DNA from: Bolinopsis microptera
Lineage: Eukaryota > Ctenophora > Tentaculata > Lobata > Bolinopsidae
Direction: 5' to 3'
Length of the DNA: 64,000 nucleotides
NCBI RefSeq assembly: GCF_026151205.1
Contig: NC_087082.1
Span: 17,577,401-17,641,400, forward strand
Each line of letters begins with the position of its first letter. Within the stretch, counting starts at the first letter, position 1. This document shows, piece after piece, positions 1 to 42,246 of the stretch. The translations under genes and the position numbers were made by a program. Below the pieces are notes generated by a model. It was not told the origin of the DNA. It saw only the letters and a program-made list of their open reading frames with translations, and did no database searches.

Positions 1-102
1 TTTTGGGGATGGAAATTGAATTTTTCCCTAACTGAGGAGTAGAGCAAACAGTCAATCAATACGTGACTTTCGTCCTCAATAAACTCATGGTGAGAAAGGT
101 AC

Positions 103-1797
103 TAGGAACCGACCAGATTGGGGTTTTGGCTGCCGGACCGGATTCAGCCGGATTTGGATCTCAAATCCGGCAAGCCGGATTTTGCCGGACCGGAACCGGT
201 GGTTTCAGAGTGAAATAAAAGGCAGCCGGATTTTGCCGGTTTTTGCCGGATGTTGCTGGAAAATTTCCTTCCTTTCCACGCCTAATCTTCATCGAGCACT
301 TCTTGCAGCTTGCATAAGGGATCCCATTTTCTTCTGAGTAGAACAACCAGACGGACGATGTTTTAGATTTACTACTACTCGACTCGACTTAGGGCGGCTT
401 CAACGTCCGAACAGATATAGTTTTTCTTACAAATCTTCCTATCTACTACTAGACATTGCTTAAACAAGCAGTACGTAGCAGACACAATGTAACACGAGTA
501 GACACGAGTCACGACACTAGACGAGTAATAATCAGAAATGATATCTAATTGGCATATGCTGCCAGACCCCTGATTGAGCGCGTTTGTGCGAATTCCCTTT
601 TTTTCATGCAAGTCTGAGTATCATTGGGTCACGTGACTTACAACCAGAGGTGCTTAATAAGGTTGTTCGTAAGCAGGCACTGTCTAGTACAGTACTAATC
701 ACCGTCTGGCGTCTAGAGCTGAGTCACATGATTGCAGTAATGAGCTAATTAAGTAGCTACCCAGACCCTGAACACGTGACCTTCATATTTCGTTTTCATA
801 ATCAGAAGATTAAATACTGCCAATTTTGCGATTATAGCCGGGGGCTAGCCCAGGGAGGTGGCCCAAAATATTTTCCGGTTTTTTCTAAGTCCGCACCTAC
901 CCCTCGATACACTATTCTGTATTCTGGACTCAAGGTTTCCCCCGGTAATGCGATCTCGGAAGGCAGGCCTCCTCTTTGCAACACGAGCTCGGAAGCGGGA
1001 GCTCTCGATACAGGAGGTACGTCTCGAGAACGACTCGGACCGAAAACTTTAAAGTTAAAATTTTTCGAAGTTTTTCTGAAAACCACTTTTTTCCACGATT
1101 CAGGCTACCCTGTTCATTATTAGCCGAAAATATTTTTTCGGTTTTTCGAAGTACCCACCTACCCCTCGATACACAATTCTGGACTCGAGGTTTCCCCTGG
1201 TAATGTGATCACGGAAGGCAGGCCTCCCCTTTGCAACACGAGCTCGGAAGCGGGAGCTCTCAATACAGGAGCTGTACGTCTCGAGAACGACTCGGACCGA
1301 AAACTTTTAAGTAAAAATTTTTCGAAGTTTTTCTGAAAACCACTTTTTTCCACGATTCAGGCTACCCTGTTCATTATTAGCCGAAAATATTTTTTCGGTT
1401 TTTCGAAGTCCGCACCTACCCATCGATACACAATTCTGGACTCGAGGTTTCCCCCGGTAATGTGATCTTGGAAGGCAGGCCTCCCCTTTGCAACACGAGC
1501 TCGGAAGCGGGAGCTCTCGATACAGGAGGTACGTCTCGAGAACGACTCGGACCGAAAAACTTCTAAGTCAAAATTTTTTAAAAGTTTTTCTGAAAACCAC
1601 TTTTTTTTCCACGATTCAGGCTACCCTGTTCATTATTAGCCGAAAATAATTTTTTGATTTTTTTTTTCGGTAAAAAAAACTGAAATCCGGCAAAAATCCG
1701 GCAAATTTTTTTCCAGCCGGAGCCGGAACCGGAACCGGATTTTGAAGTCGGATATCCGGCCGGAACTGGATTCAGCCGGATTTCCGGTCGGTTCCTA
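103..1797. mobile_element. Non-autonomous hAT-like DNA transposon with internal 258-bp repeats
   Basis: The element is bounded by inverted termini TAGGAACCGACC (left) and GGTCGGTTCCTA (right). It is flanked by the 8-bp direct repeat AAAGGTAC at 95-102 and 1798-1805, the duplication length of the hAT superfamily. The flanking minisatellite also contains this octamer, so some of the match may pre-exist. Both subterminal regions (about 110-250 and 1680-1795) are packed with GCCGGA/CCGGAT motifs, as expected for transposase-binding arrays. The middle (867-1643) is a tandem array of about three 258-bp units. A minus-strand stretch near 270-346 has a CxxC cluster in a context like the start of a BED zinc finger, possibly a transposase relic. 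No transposase gene is present. Confidence 0.75.
867..1660. repeat. 258-bp tandem repeat, about 3 units
   Basis: The phrase GAAAATATTTTTTCGG recurs at about 867 (variant), 1126, 1384 and 1643 (degenerate), giving a period of 258-259 bp. Each unit also carries the CGAGCTCGGAAGCGGGAGCTCTC block and the sequence GGCTACCCTGTTCATTATTAG. The array lies wholly inside the hAT-like element, so it moves or amplifies with it. Open frames here are repeat artefacts. Confidence 0.85.
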
Positions 1798-2545
1798 AAA
1801 GGTACATTGAAACTGATAACTTTAAGTGAAAATGGCGAAAAGATACATTGAAACTCGTAAAATTTAGTGAACATGGTGAGAAAGGTACATCAAAATTGGT
1901 AACTTTTAGTGAACACTGAACATGGTGAGAAAGGTACATTGATACTGGTAACTTTTGGTGAACATGGCGAGTAATGTACATCAAAAATGGTAACTTTAAG
2001 TAAACTAAGGTACATCCAAACTAGTAACTTTTATTAAACTTGGCTAGTAAGGTACATCAAAACTGGTAACTTTTGGTGAATATGGTGAGAAAGGTACATC
2101 AAAATTGGTTAGTTTTGGTGAACATGGCTGGTAATTTAAGGTACATCAAAACTAGTAACTTTTGGTGAACATGGCTAGTAAGGTACATCAAAACTGGTAA
2201 CTTTTGGTGAATATGGTGAGAAAGGTATATCAAAACTGGCAACTATTGTCTTTTAGTGAATATAGCGAGTAAAGTACATGATCAAAACTGGTAACTTTTG
2301 TCGATCATGATGTGTAAAGTACATCGGAACTGGTCATTTTTAGTGAACAATGGCGAGTAAGATACATCAATTCTAGTAACTTTTGGTGATCATGGTGAGA
2401 AAAGTAAATCAAATCTAGTTACTTTTGGTGAACATGGTGAGAAAAGTACATTAAATCTAGTAACTTTTAGTGATCATGATGAGAAAATTACATCAAAACT
2501 GGTTACTTATAGTGAACATGGCGAGTAAGGTTCATCAAAACTGAG
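1798..2545. repeat. Minisatellite, about 43-bp degenerate units
   Basis: The unit resembles 'aaggtacatcaaaactgg' followed by 'taacttttggtgaacatgg' and 'cgagt'. It is repeated roughly 17 times with substitutions and small indels. The same unit lies left of the hAT-like element (about 80-102), so the element jumped into this array. Confidence 0.85.
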
Positions 2546-2616
2546 CTCTGGGTATTGTCATATAACTTACCAGAAGAAAAGATTTAATATTTCAATTTGA
2601 TTTTTTTTAAATAAAT

Positions 2617-2715
2617 AAAATGGTGTAAAATTAAAATGGTGAAAAATGGTGAATGATTTCTATGGTGAATCGGTTTTCCAAATTTCACCATTTTTCACCA
2701 TTTTACACCATTGGA
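2617..2715. repeat. AT-rich inverted repeat (aatggtg / caccatt)
   Basis: An arm containing AATGGTGTAAAATT and repeated AATGGTGAA motifs (2627-2660) is mirrored by TTCACCATTTTTCACCATT and TTTTACACCATT (2680-2713). The spacer is short, so a long hairpin could form. Confidence 0.6.
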
Positions 2716-4190
2716 TACCCCCCAAGCACAATCTCTGATAGCATAAACATATTCTTTTTCAAGGACCCTCAAGCAGTTATCAACCAAAATCCCCCCACGA
2801 TCTACAGTGGCGTAACGTTGCCTGTTGGCGCCCCCCTGCCGAAAAGGCGCCCCCTGTTGGCGCCCCCTCTCCTTTTGGTGCCCCTCCCTAAAATTGAACA
2901 AATTAGGCGATTTAAGAGGATGCGCCGGTAAAATCTCTAAAAAAGTGTGTATCTAGAGCAAAACGCGCAGTTTTGCTAGTACTTTAGTTAAGTTTTCGAA
3001 ATTGTCCCACATTCAAAGGACGATTTGGCGCCCCCCTAAGACGGCGCCCCCCCCCCTGCACAGCGGGGTCAGCAGGGCCCTTCGTTACGCCACTGACGAT
3101 CTAGTCGCAAATAAAGGCTTTTAAAAAAGTCAAGCTTTTTATTTCCTGTTGACCACACACAAACTCCATCAGGTAATATGTCACCTGATTTTAAAATAAC
3201 AGAGTTTTCTTTGACTTCTTGAGCCGATTCTCCTGTTAACGTCACTATGTTCCCAGAAACAAATTTCTTCTCAAAATAAGTATACAAAGTTTCACTAAAA
3301 GATCCAAGTAGATACTCACCAGCCTCGACAACAACAATGTGGTACTTATTTGCCAGATCAGGATACCATCTACTTACATCGTATTGAAGAAAATCATACA
3401 ATTCACTGGCAAATTCTATACTAGTAGGATCACAACCAACAATCAAAAAGTTAGTAACTTCTTTCTCTCTTCGGGCACAAAGAAGGGGCACAAAGAAGCA
3501 CTACTAGCAATTGTGTCCTTTACCCTCCTACATAATTTGAACATTTTTGTGGCTAACTCATTGAACAACATCTGAATTAAAATGTGTCTAGTATTAAAAG
3601 ATTCAGTAAGTAATTTTTTCATGTACGCTGTACACTGTAGTTAGTAAATCAAATCAAACTTTTTCGATCAGCCGCGCGCTGAACCAGTGTTGCACTAGGT
3701 AAAAATTGTGTATATTTTGTTCATTTTTGAGTGTAAATTAATTTATTAATTTATCACAAATTATTTTATTATAATATAACCACTTATGTGAAATGGTTAT
3801 TTTGACTTTAAATATTTGAACTAAATATGAATTGATTGTGGGTATAAAATAAAATTTGTTTTACTAAAAAATTTGTTTTACTCTCTTCTTCACTTCAAAA
3901 TGGACTTGATGCACGTTCAAAGCATTCAATTTCTGATAGATCTTGCATGTTCAATCTGCTTTAAAAAGAAGAGGTTGTGCTTGTTTGTACCGGATAGGTT
4001 CTGGACAATATTTTCCTCGTCAGTCTCAACACCAGGTACTCCAAATGTATTTGATTTAGTGCCGACTGCTGTAATAAGTTTATCGTAGTCAACAGTAAAC
4101 TCAGTGGAGTCATCATATACTGACTCACAGAAAATGTTTGTGGTTGAAATAAACAGTCTTTGATGCTGCTTGATAATAGTTGATTCCTTT
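2700..4190 (-). pseudogene. Type II (alternative) NADH dehydrogenase pseudogene
   Basis: Read on the minus strand, degraded segments match the order of NDH-2 flavoproteins. Segment 4190-3881 has a VDYDKLITAVGTKSNTFGVPG box followed by FFLKQIEHARSIRN and a CFERASSP stretch. Segment 3590-3104 has EERKKLL, then LIVGCDPTSIEFASELYDF, VVVEAGEYLLGSF and VWSTGN. Beyond the MITE, 2796-2710 has GGILVDNCLRV and AIRDCA. The gene is broken in several ways. Stop codons occur after HARSIRN and CFERASSPF. There is a one-base frameshift between EERKKLLTF and LIVG. The second dinucleotide-binding glycine motif has decayed to GCDP, and the conserved GDCA reads RDCA. The 3690-3880 stretch between segments is unexplained. 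Intact NDH-2 oxidises NADH at the inner mitochondrial membrane without pumping protons; this copy cannot encode it. Confidence 0.85.
2805..3095. mobile_element. hAT-type MITE inserted in the NDH-2 pseudogene
   Basis: This is a 291-bp element with termini CAGTGGCGTAACG and CGTTACGCCACTG. It is flanked by a perfect 8-bp target duplication ACGATCTA (2797-2804 and 3096-3103). It has C-rich GGCGCCCCC blocks near both ends and no coding capacity. Related copies lie at 8006-8192 and 42853-43710. The TIR sequence and 8-bp TSD are typical of non-autonomous hAT elements. Confidence 0.92.
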
Positions 4191-4439
4191 TACTGTTCTT
4201 ATAAGTGCAACTACGCGATTTATTAATTGACAATGTCAATCCTTTGCAGATTGACGTAACTCAGTGGTACATCATGACGTTGCGAGAAGCATTATTGGAT
4301 TCGCGGCGCTACCAGGATTCACTTAACCATGTGCTTTCGCGCCACTGCGGGCGCGCTTGTGAGGTGGGCGCGCGCTACTGCAAGCGCAAGGGCTCTGGAC
4401 ACTGGATAGAGCAAGCCCAGTACACAGTCTAGTTGCTAG

Positions 4440-5660
4440 TTGTATCACGTTGTGACCTCCACGGTCGTTTCATTGACCATTGTTAATGATCTGGCCCGGC
4501 GCGCGCTACTTCGTAGCTCGTGCCGTTCGAGAAGAAAGCGGCGCGCGCTACTTCGAAGAAATTTAGACGAGTAACATCCGTCAATCGTTTCACTATCGTC
4601 CTGACGATACAGGAGTAGCCGCGCACTTCGTGCGCGGTGGGTCATACAATGTATGACAAGTTGCTAGTAGTGCACCGCGCTACAACTACGCTACAACTAG
4701 GCGATTCAAAATTTCAAAGTTGTGTAAGTTAAGATTATGAAACGCTTAATTGATAATGTCAATTCATCTCAGCTCGGCGCGGCACAGTAGCGCATTTCGC
4801 CGATCTAGAGAGTGTGTCGCTGTGAGAAGCCTCATTGAACGTGCGCGGCGCGGCACAGTAACGCATCGCGCTACAATTACAAATGAAACGCTTTCGACTT
4901 CGGACCCCCACTGTTTACCTTGCAGCAGCTGTAGTAGCCCGATATACTTTTAAACTATTATCACATTTCGTTCTAATGAACAAGAGACTAATTTTCAATT
5001 AAGTTCTCGTCCACTGTCAACTTGGCTTGTATCACGTTCGCGTTGTGACTCCCACGGTCGTTTGATCACTATATCGTCCTGACGATACAGGGGGAGCCGC
5101 GCACTTCGTGCGCGGCGGGTCATACAACGTATGACAAAACTTGGCTGCATTATTGTTTTTCTTCTCCGTGAAATTAAGCACAATTGCGTGTGAGTAGCTT
5201 TTGTTAATGTGCCTCATAATTGTATCACGTCGTTGGTCGTGACTTGCTCTAACCAGAGCCTTCTGATTTCGCTTGCAGTAGCGCGCGACCGCCGAAGGCG
5301 GCAAAGGAACAAAGTGAATTTGTGAAACAAGCGCGTCACGCAGTACGCGTAGACATATGGCTATGCGTGAAGGTCGTGACCATGCACCATGCATTGTGCA
5401 TTGACATTTCATTCAGTGGGCCGGGGTGAAAGTCACGATACAGCCGCGCATTCGTGCGCGGCGCGAGTCTACAGCATTGAACATACAACGTGAGGCAACT
5501 TTGATTCACTATGTCAATCCTTTGCAGCTATAGTTTGACGAGGCCCAATGGTGCATCTCGTCGATCTACTGGTTGCGTCATGCGAGACAAATTATTTTGT
5601 ATTTGATGCGCGGCGCGGCCCAGTAGTGCATTGTGCTACAAAAGGCAACGTAACCTAATT
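4440..5660. repeat. G+C-rich dispersed repeat cluster with GCGCGC blocks and a 9-bp-stem hairpin
   Basis: Motifs such as 'gtatcacgtt..gtgac', 'cgatacagggggagccgcgc' and 'tagcgcgcgccg' recur several times. Copies of CCGCGCACTTCGTGCGCGG, an 8-bp stem around TTC that extends to 9 bp where the flanks are G and C, occur near 4621 and 5098, with a variant near 5441 and another copy near 45120. Part of the block (4479-4583) reappears inverted at 44381-44499 and 44630-44745. No credible gene is seen. Confidence 0.7.
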
Positions 5661-5699
5661 TAACGTAAGGTAATCTAACCTCAAATGTCAAAAGTGATC

Positions 5700-7271
5700 A
5701 TGGTTAACTTTAAGTGAAAGCGCGATGCATTATATTACTACTGGGCCGCGCATCAAAGCAAATAATGTTTCTCGGATCTGATCGCAAGATCGGGTTGCAC
5801 CACTGGGCCATAAGCGGGTTAAAATTAAATATCCACAACTTTCGATTCTATTGGTACGTAAAATATGGTATTGTAAAATGTTCCTTTCGTTTCATGTAAC
5901 GTCACATTGCATCACACATGAACGTCACGTTTTGTGTTTTCAATTTAATTGGGAATTGGTCAATTCGTAATTTCAGTCCCGCATGGGATTGATATTCAAT
6001 CAATTCTTATAAAATATAAACCCAGCCTTTAAATTTCATGCTTTTAGCGTAATCGTATTACTATTGTTATTTCGAACTTTTAACGGCCAGCTTTTTGGGG
6101 CCATAGGCATATGCAATATGCAATATGTAAATGTTATAACTCCCATTGGATACCAGAGAGTTGTGACTTTATAATTAATTACATTTTTTCATTATAGACA
6201 CGCACGTACATTAAGTTTTCGTCTTTATATTTGCAGCTGTTAGTGTTATTGCATGCATGGTAGATTATTGTCTATTTTCTATTTTATTTGATATTTGCAA
6301 GTGTCTAGTTATATCGTATAGTATCACTGACACTATCGTTGCTTTTGTGTTGCCAGATCTCAGTTCCTTTTATTTTACAGAGTTTTATTTTACAGAGTTT
6401 TATATCAACAGGAAGCGATGTAACAAATGAATTTATATGCATATTTTCAAACAATTTAAAACACCATTTTCTCTCATGTTGAATCGATTTATCGTTGCAA
6501 AAACAACTTTGCTGATAACATTTAAATTATAAATTACACGTTAAGTTTTTCGAAAGACTCTGCATTATCATTGCAGGTATGTTATTTACATACTCAAAAG
6601 CTGTTTACACACCCAGAGCATATCTGTAGTCGAACAATAAAATCTCAGATCCGACAAAATTTCGACGGTCAAATATCGACAGGACCGGTCGCAGACCCTT
6701 TACCAATTACCATTCGTTTGAATTATTTAAAAATTTAGTTTATCTCATCTCAACGGGGGAAAACATTCCTCAAATGTGTGACTCGTAGTTTTGCTCTGAT
6801 TATTTAATTAGCAAAGCCCTTAAAATCAAATACACAAATCTTATAAAACAAGAACCAACAATGAACGAAAAATAATATTAATTCACTTGGCTGTGTACGT
6901 TCTGGAGTTGTCTCCCATAACACTGTAACACATAAGACCAAAGCATAGTTAATTAATAGTAACAATTAAATCAAGCATGACATGACCAAACTAAAACAGT
7001 GATATGATCGAAGATCAAACAAAACGTACAGGACGGAACCTTGGTGTGATCTAAGAAAGAATACAAAGTTTTTAATGAAATCGGGGAATAGCCCAGACTA
7101 GAATCTCAATGCCAGCAGATAAAATTGATGGCAAGGGCGACCGTCGTGTTTATATTTATACAATTAGTATATAAAATTATTTTGGTTGGGCCATATAAAA
7201 TTCTAAAATTCTGGAAATATTTAAGATCTCTCTGACTTTCTATAAAACTTTTGTTTGACATAGTCTGGGAT
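5700..7271. other. Intergenic AT-rich sequence without recognised genes
   Basis: There are no long open frames and no repeats beyond short AT-rich words. It lies downstream of the last exon of the CCDC42/CFAP73-like gene, so it probably contains that gene's 3' UTR next to 7271. Confidence 0.6.
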
Positions 7272-37760
<30,489 letters not shown>

Positions 37761-39060
37761 CTGAAAGTAAGATAACGTCAGAGTACCTACTTCCTGACTC
37801 CTTAACAACCCCCTGCGGCCTGCAGCTCATAATTAATTGGACTGAGGTGCTGGCGAGACGTTTTAGGGAGTTGAAGGCACGTCAGTGATAACTATGCTTA
37901 ACTTTTGGAATTTATAGTTCTAATTTTTAGTTCTAAATTTGGATGTCCTGCTTTACGTTTTACGTAAGAATACCAGATTATGGAACGATCCGATAGAATA
38001 AGTGAAAGTAAACAAGACTTTTGATTTAATAAGTTGTTTTATTTAATTGCACGCTTCGACTCAAGAATATGTATCCTTATAAAAGATAATCGTACACTTA
38101 CTCAAGCGTTACTGTGTTTACTTGTGCAAACATTATTCATGGACAACTATCACAAACAGACGCGGACGTACAGAAGAATTTCAACGACAATACTGCGACA
38201 GTACTGCGGTTGTACTTTGATAGTACTGTGCCAGTGTGGTAGTACAGCAGTCGAAATTCTCATGTACGACCTCAAAAGCATTCTTAAAAGCTATGTTGAA
38301 ATAAAAAGTATTGTGAGCTTTTTAAAACATTCTATAGGATAGGTTTTCTTAGAAAATTGACAAATGAAACACAGGTTTGCTATGCTGGGGAAAATAGTTA
38401 CAGTATCTATATACTGTAAAAACAGATATTTTCGCGGGCACTCATATCCGCGTTTTTTTAAATATAATTGTTTGCGCGGCTTCAATTTTCTTTGATTGTA
38501 ATCTTAAAGTAGGGCCAAAAAATTCCACGAAGTAAGGAGACTCAAGTAATTAGGCGCCATCTAACAGTTAAAAAGCTAGCCTTATTGATATTTCATTCAC
38601 AGTTTTACAGTATACTGTGATACAGTTACTGTGATTCAGCCACTCTTTAATTACTTTACCACCAACTGGTCACTCCTGGTCAACTATATCTTCTCCATGA
38701 TGTACAGACACCCCCCATCGGTCACTCATATTGTTAGAAATACTAAGAACGATATAGGTATTAGATTTGTCACGCCTTTTACCTTCCCAGTTCCCATTTC
38801 TAAGCGGTGATAACGGGTGCACGTATCAACATTCAACAAGTGATGACTTCTATTCTGTTACCTGATATCGTGATACTATCATGATATTATTGGGGTTCGC
38901 TGTTGTACCATTTCCATTGATCGTATCGCTTGCAGTATCATGAATTTTGTTTTGCCGAATAGATGTGATTAACTAAAACTCAACTGTGTGTGCGCTTTTT
39001 AAAGCCACGTGTTTCAATTAAATGTTAAATTATTATTATTAAATATTGCTTTCATATTCC
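37761..39060. other. Region that should hold the ciliary gene's first exon and promoter
   Basis: The exon at 37671-37760 starts with an acceptor (CTTACTTTCAG), so an upstream coding or UTR exon must lie to the right. I found no convincing start here. A hydrophilic minus-strand ATG frame near 38703 was considered too weak. Confidence 0.4.
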
Positions 39061-39119
39061 TTACAGCCCACCATCACAGTTCATTGCATTAGAATGATAG
39101 ACGTACATTTGGTAGCGAG

Positions 39120-40030
39120 ATGATAGCACAGTTACTGTTCTTCTTCTCATCACAACTGCTTGAGTGCAGTACAGAGGATAGTGATGCAGGTCAGTGTTAC
39201 ATTATTCTCAATATTAATAAACTCAATTAACCAATAACTTATCATGATAACTAGTTCCGGCCTGAACCAGTGCAGTAGTTCTAATATATTATTATAATCT
39301 GTATTATATTGGTTATTAGTAACCGGATATCATGTAATATCTGTATTATATTGTGTGATGTTTAGTTATTTAAAGTTCGGAAACCGTGTGTTATAAGCAG
39401 GTGATCACTCCATAACCCTAACAGGGTGGTTGCCAGTGAAACAAGGAGCAATATTAAACATAGATCTGGACACCAAGATACTGGAGATACAGACAACAAC
39501 AACCAACTTCATAGATATACTTGACTTTTGGGTGGTAGACTCAGTTGGTGAACTCGAGGCGGATTTTGAGTGGAATATGGCTAACCCGAGCTTGGTGACG
39601 TCTTGCAACTCTAGAAAACCAGATAAAAGTGTTCTATTCCACCGAGTAAATATTCTTATGTTGACAATTATATTCAAACGCTTTTAAACACCCTTCAACG
39701 AGTTTGGAGTCAGTGATATAAGTTAACATTTTCGTCTCTTCTTTCCGCCAGCTTAAGGGCAATTAAACATATTATTTGCTGAATCTTAGTTCTGAGCCAC
39801 AATTCAGGTACCAAAAGTTGGGAAACGCACGTGGAAATTCCGGAAGAGTGCAGAAGAGATAACAATTCATTGCAACGGCGTGAAAGTGTTGCAATTTAAT
39901 TTCACTGGTACGCACTGCTCCAAAACTCTGACGGAAGTAAGCGATAGGATAAAGTTCTCGTTCGTTGACTCGGCATCTCGGTTTTACAGAGTATTGCAGA
40001 GGGGTGAGGGGTCAGACTTTTCTAAAGCAA
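39120..40030 (+). CDS. Secreted or surface protein, first three exons (unfinished)
   Basis: Exon 1 is 39120-39189 and encodes an initiator Met and a hydrophobic signal peptide (LLFFFSS). Exon 2 is 39425-39645 and exon 3 39808-40030. Junction phases fit (1, 0, then phase 1 open), with acceptors CCTAACAG and CACAATTCAG and donors GTCAGT, GTAAAT and GTGAGT. The two large exons give one domain of about 147 residues with patterns WLPVKQGA, FIDILDFWVVD, WKFRK, ITIHCNGVKVLQFNF and FYRVLQRG. The CNGV core resembles a domain I associate loosely with secreted proteins of early animals, but I cannot name the family. The end of the gene was not found; later exons may lie beyond 40030. The 5' UTR has an acceptor (CATATTCCTTACAG, 39066) and a short upstream frame. 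Confidence 0.6.
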
Positions 40031-41700
40031 GTGAGTCCTCCTTAAATTAACGCTAGATGCAGACTTTACTTATTGAGGTCGAATAAATCGATTGCCTACT
40101 TGATTAAACTTTTTAATTTTTCTGCATTGTTTTTCAACAAATAGGGACAATTTGTTGGGAAATAATACTTGTTCTTGTAAAACTATTTTCGATTAAATAC
40201 GTAAAAGGTTTGAACGAGAATTCAGGAAAAAGTAAAAACCAATTATATCGTGTTTGTAAAATGTATATTACATATATATTTATAATTAGGTTATATATAG
40301 CAATTCTAACAACCTCTCACCTCTTCGACTATCGGGAACTTTCTCACATTGTAATCCTCCTCATCTCTGAAAAATCTCTGTTTACTGACAACTCCAGACA
40401 ACTATCTACACAGGTAAAATAAACGTTATGGTAAGTTAAATCATTCTTGTGAATGTATTGAAAGAGCATAACGTAATGAATTGTCATTGTCACAATGTGC
40501 AGGTTGTATGTACATTCTTTTGTAACAGCTCTCTTGCAGATCTGTGCGAGTAAATGAAATTGAAAACGGTCGAATTATTCATCACAATATCATGAGTTCT
40601 CATTATTTATTTGCTGTCTATCGGTTAACGATACGACTTTTACAGTGCATTCTGCATGTTTCCCGACCGGCCAGTAACAAATTATCTTAATTGATATTTT
40701 ATGGAGCGGCTGCATATTACTGATTTATACACAGTAAGCTTACAGAAGGATGCTTGTTGATGAATTGTGTAGCTATGCGTTCTGACATGCATGTAGCTTA
40801 TAACCAGCATTTGTCAGTGATGCACAAAGAGTGGAGGGAACCTTATACTGCTCACAACAATAGATCTGCAGAAAGAGCGGGAAATGTTTTGGTGACTGGA
40901 ATAGTGCTGGGTGGATTATGCCGATTGCTGAATAGTGAATACCGTTGAAAGGTGGGATATAAGTTACACTGCATGCGAAGAATTAAAACATGACTGATTT
41001 CTGGAATGAGGAGTTCATGTGTTCGCTCACGTGATTGTGATGTGCATATCGTTGTTGTCTGCTGATTTGGTAATTATTGTCACGTGTCAAAACAAATATA
41101 CTCCTTTTTTCTGATTTCTAAACATTTGATTTGACGACTAATATGTAGATGTAAAATACCTGATTATACACTTTCAGGGTGTTCACTAATCAGTATTACT
41201 TTTGAACGATTGATTAATGTCAAAATAGCTGCGGAGGAATTACTTACGGTTCTCCAAGTTGAGTTACGAAAACATTCTTTTTCTGATCAAACTCTAGCTT
41301 TGTGTTATGTAAAGACGACGACATTGCTAAAATCTTATGAGAAAAGATATTGATTAAAAACAGAGATGACATTTTTAGAGGATATTTTATGATATTCTGT
41401 TTGTCAATTAAAAGATTTAAAAACACTTTATAGAATTTATTAGCTACAAATTATAGTTTTGAGTTGTTGGAAACCTGAATGGGTATCTTGAAACCTTAAA
41501 AAGAAATCTTTGACATAATCAATCATTAAGTAATAAACCAAGATAAATCTACTAAATACAGTGTGTTTTATCAAAATAAATAAGTTACTTCAGTTTTACC
41601 AAGAATTTCGCACTGTGAACTCTTTGTCGGCCCATAATGTCGGTCACCGTGAAAAGTTTCGCTGTTAAACTTAAACAAAAAATAAAACATTTGTGACTAA
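40031..41700. other. Intergenic or intronic, nothing recognised
   Basis: May hold further exons of the secreted-protein gene. Short open frames (40210-40422, 40754-40948) have neither splice context nor motifs that I trust. Confidence 0.4.
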
Positions 41701-41760
41701 AAATGCAAGCTTCCTTCTATGAACAATGATTGATTTGATAATGTCTTAATGCCAAAGAGA

Positions 41761-42246
41761 TCAGAATGGTCTCAGGATCAGAAGACCATTGTAGACCAAC
41801 ATGAAGTTTCGTCGCTTAATGAGCTCTGCTGCATAAGAAAAACCACCAAGGAATGGGTATGAAAAGCCGTACATGTGACCAAGTACCACCCAGTTAATAC
41901 TTAGAACCCTGATACCGTTCAGACAGAGCACCTGACCTGGTTTAGTAGTGGCAGAAAAGAGAGTCTCCATTGTTCTCTGCAAAGCGAAACACTTAACAAA
42001 CCTCCCTGGCAACCACTGTGGCTGGTTTGTGGTCCTGAACTTCTTCCTTAATATAGTGGATGGAACCTGCTTATCTTGATCTTTACTGTTTTCTAAAAAG
42101 CTTGTGATTATAGGTTCCAGAAGGCGCCACATGGTGCCCACCACAACTAGGATTCCAAAGAAGGAGGTTATTGTGACAGCTGCATAGGCGCCGGTATCAA
42201 ACTCTTGTTTCACATCACAAATAACATCCCATGTGGACGGATCAGT
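41761..42246 (-). pseudogene. NRF-6-type (nose resistant to fluoxetine) acyltransferase fragment
   Basis: A minus-strand frame of 150 residues, extendable upstream through a TWDVICDV stretch, covers the boundary between the extracellular NRF domain and the multi-pass acyltransferase-3 domain. It has a membrane segment AAVTITSFFGILVVVGT (about 11-27) and the family's entry motif LCLNGIRVLSINWVVLGH, with the histidine proposed as catalytic in this superfamily (H113). The frame ends in TGA 37 residues after that histidine. The family's further ten or so helices are not found downstream, and an in-frame stop lies upstream without an evident acceptor. It is either an isolated exon whose partners I cannot place or, more likely, a truncated gene copy. 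Related proteins move or acylate lipids in epithelia. Confidence 0.6.

Noticed and set aside
776-1353. Overlapping 60-115-codon frames on both strands
   Set aside because: They lie inside the 258-bp tandem repeats and change with each unit; there is no protein-family signature.
38660-38720. Candidate first exon of the ciliary gene (minus-strand ATG near 38703)
   Set aside because: The donor is weak and the peptide shows no resemblance to the family's N-terminus.
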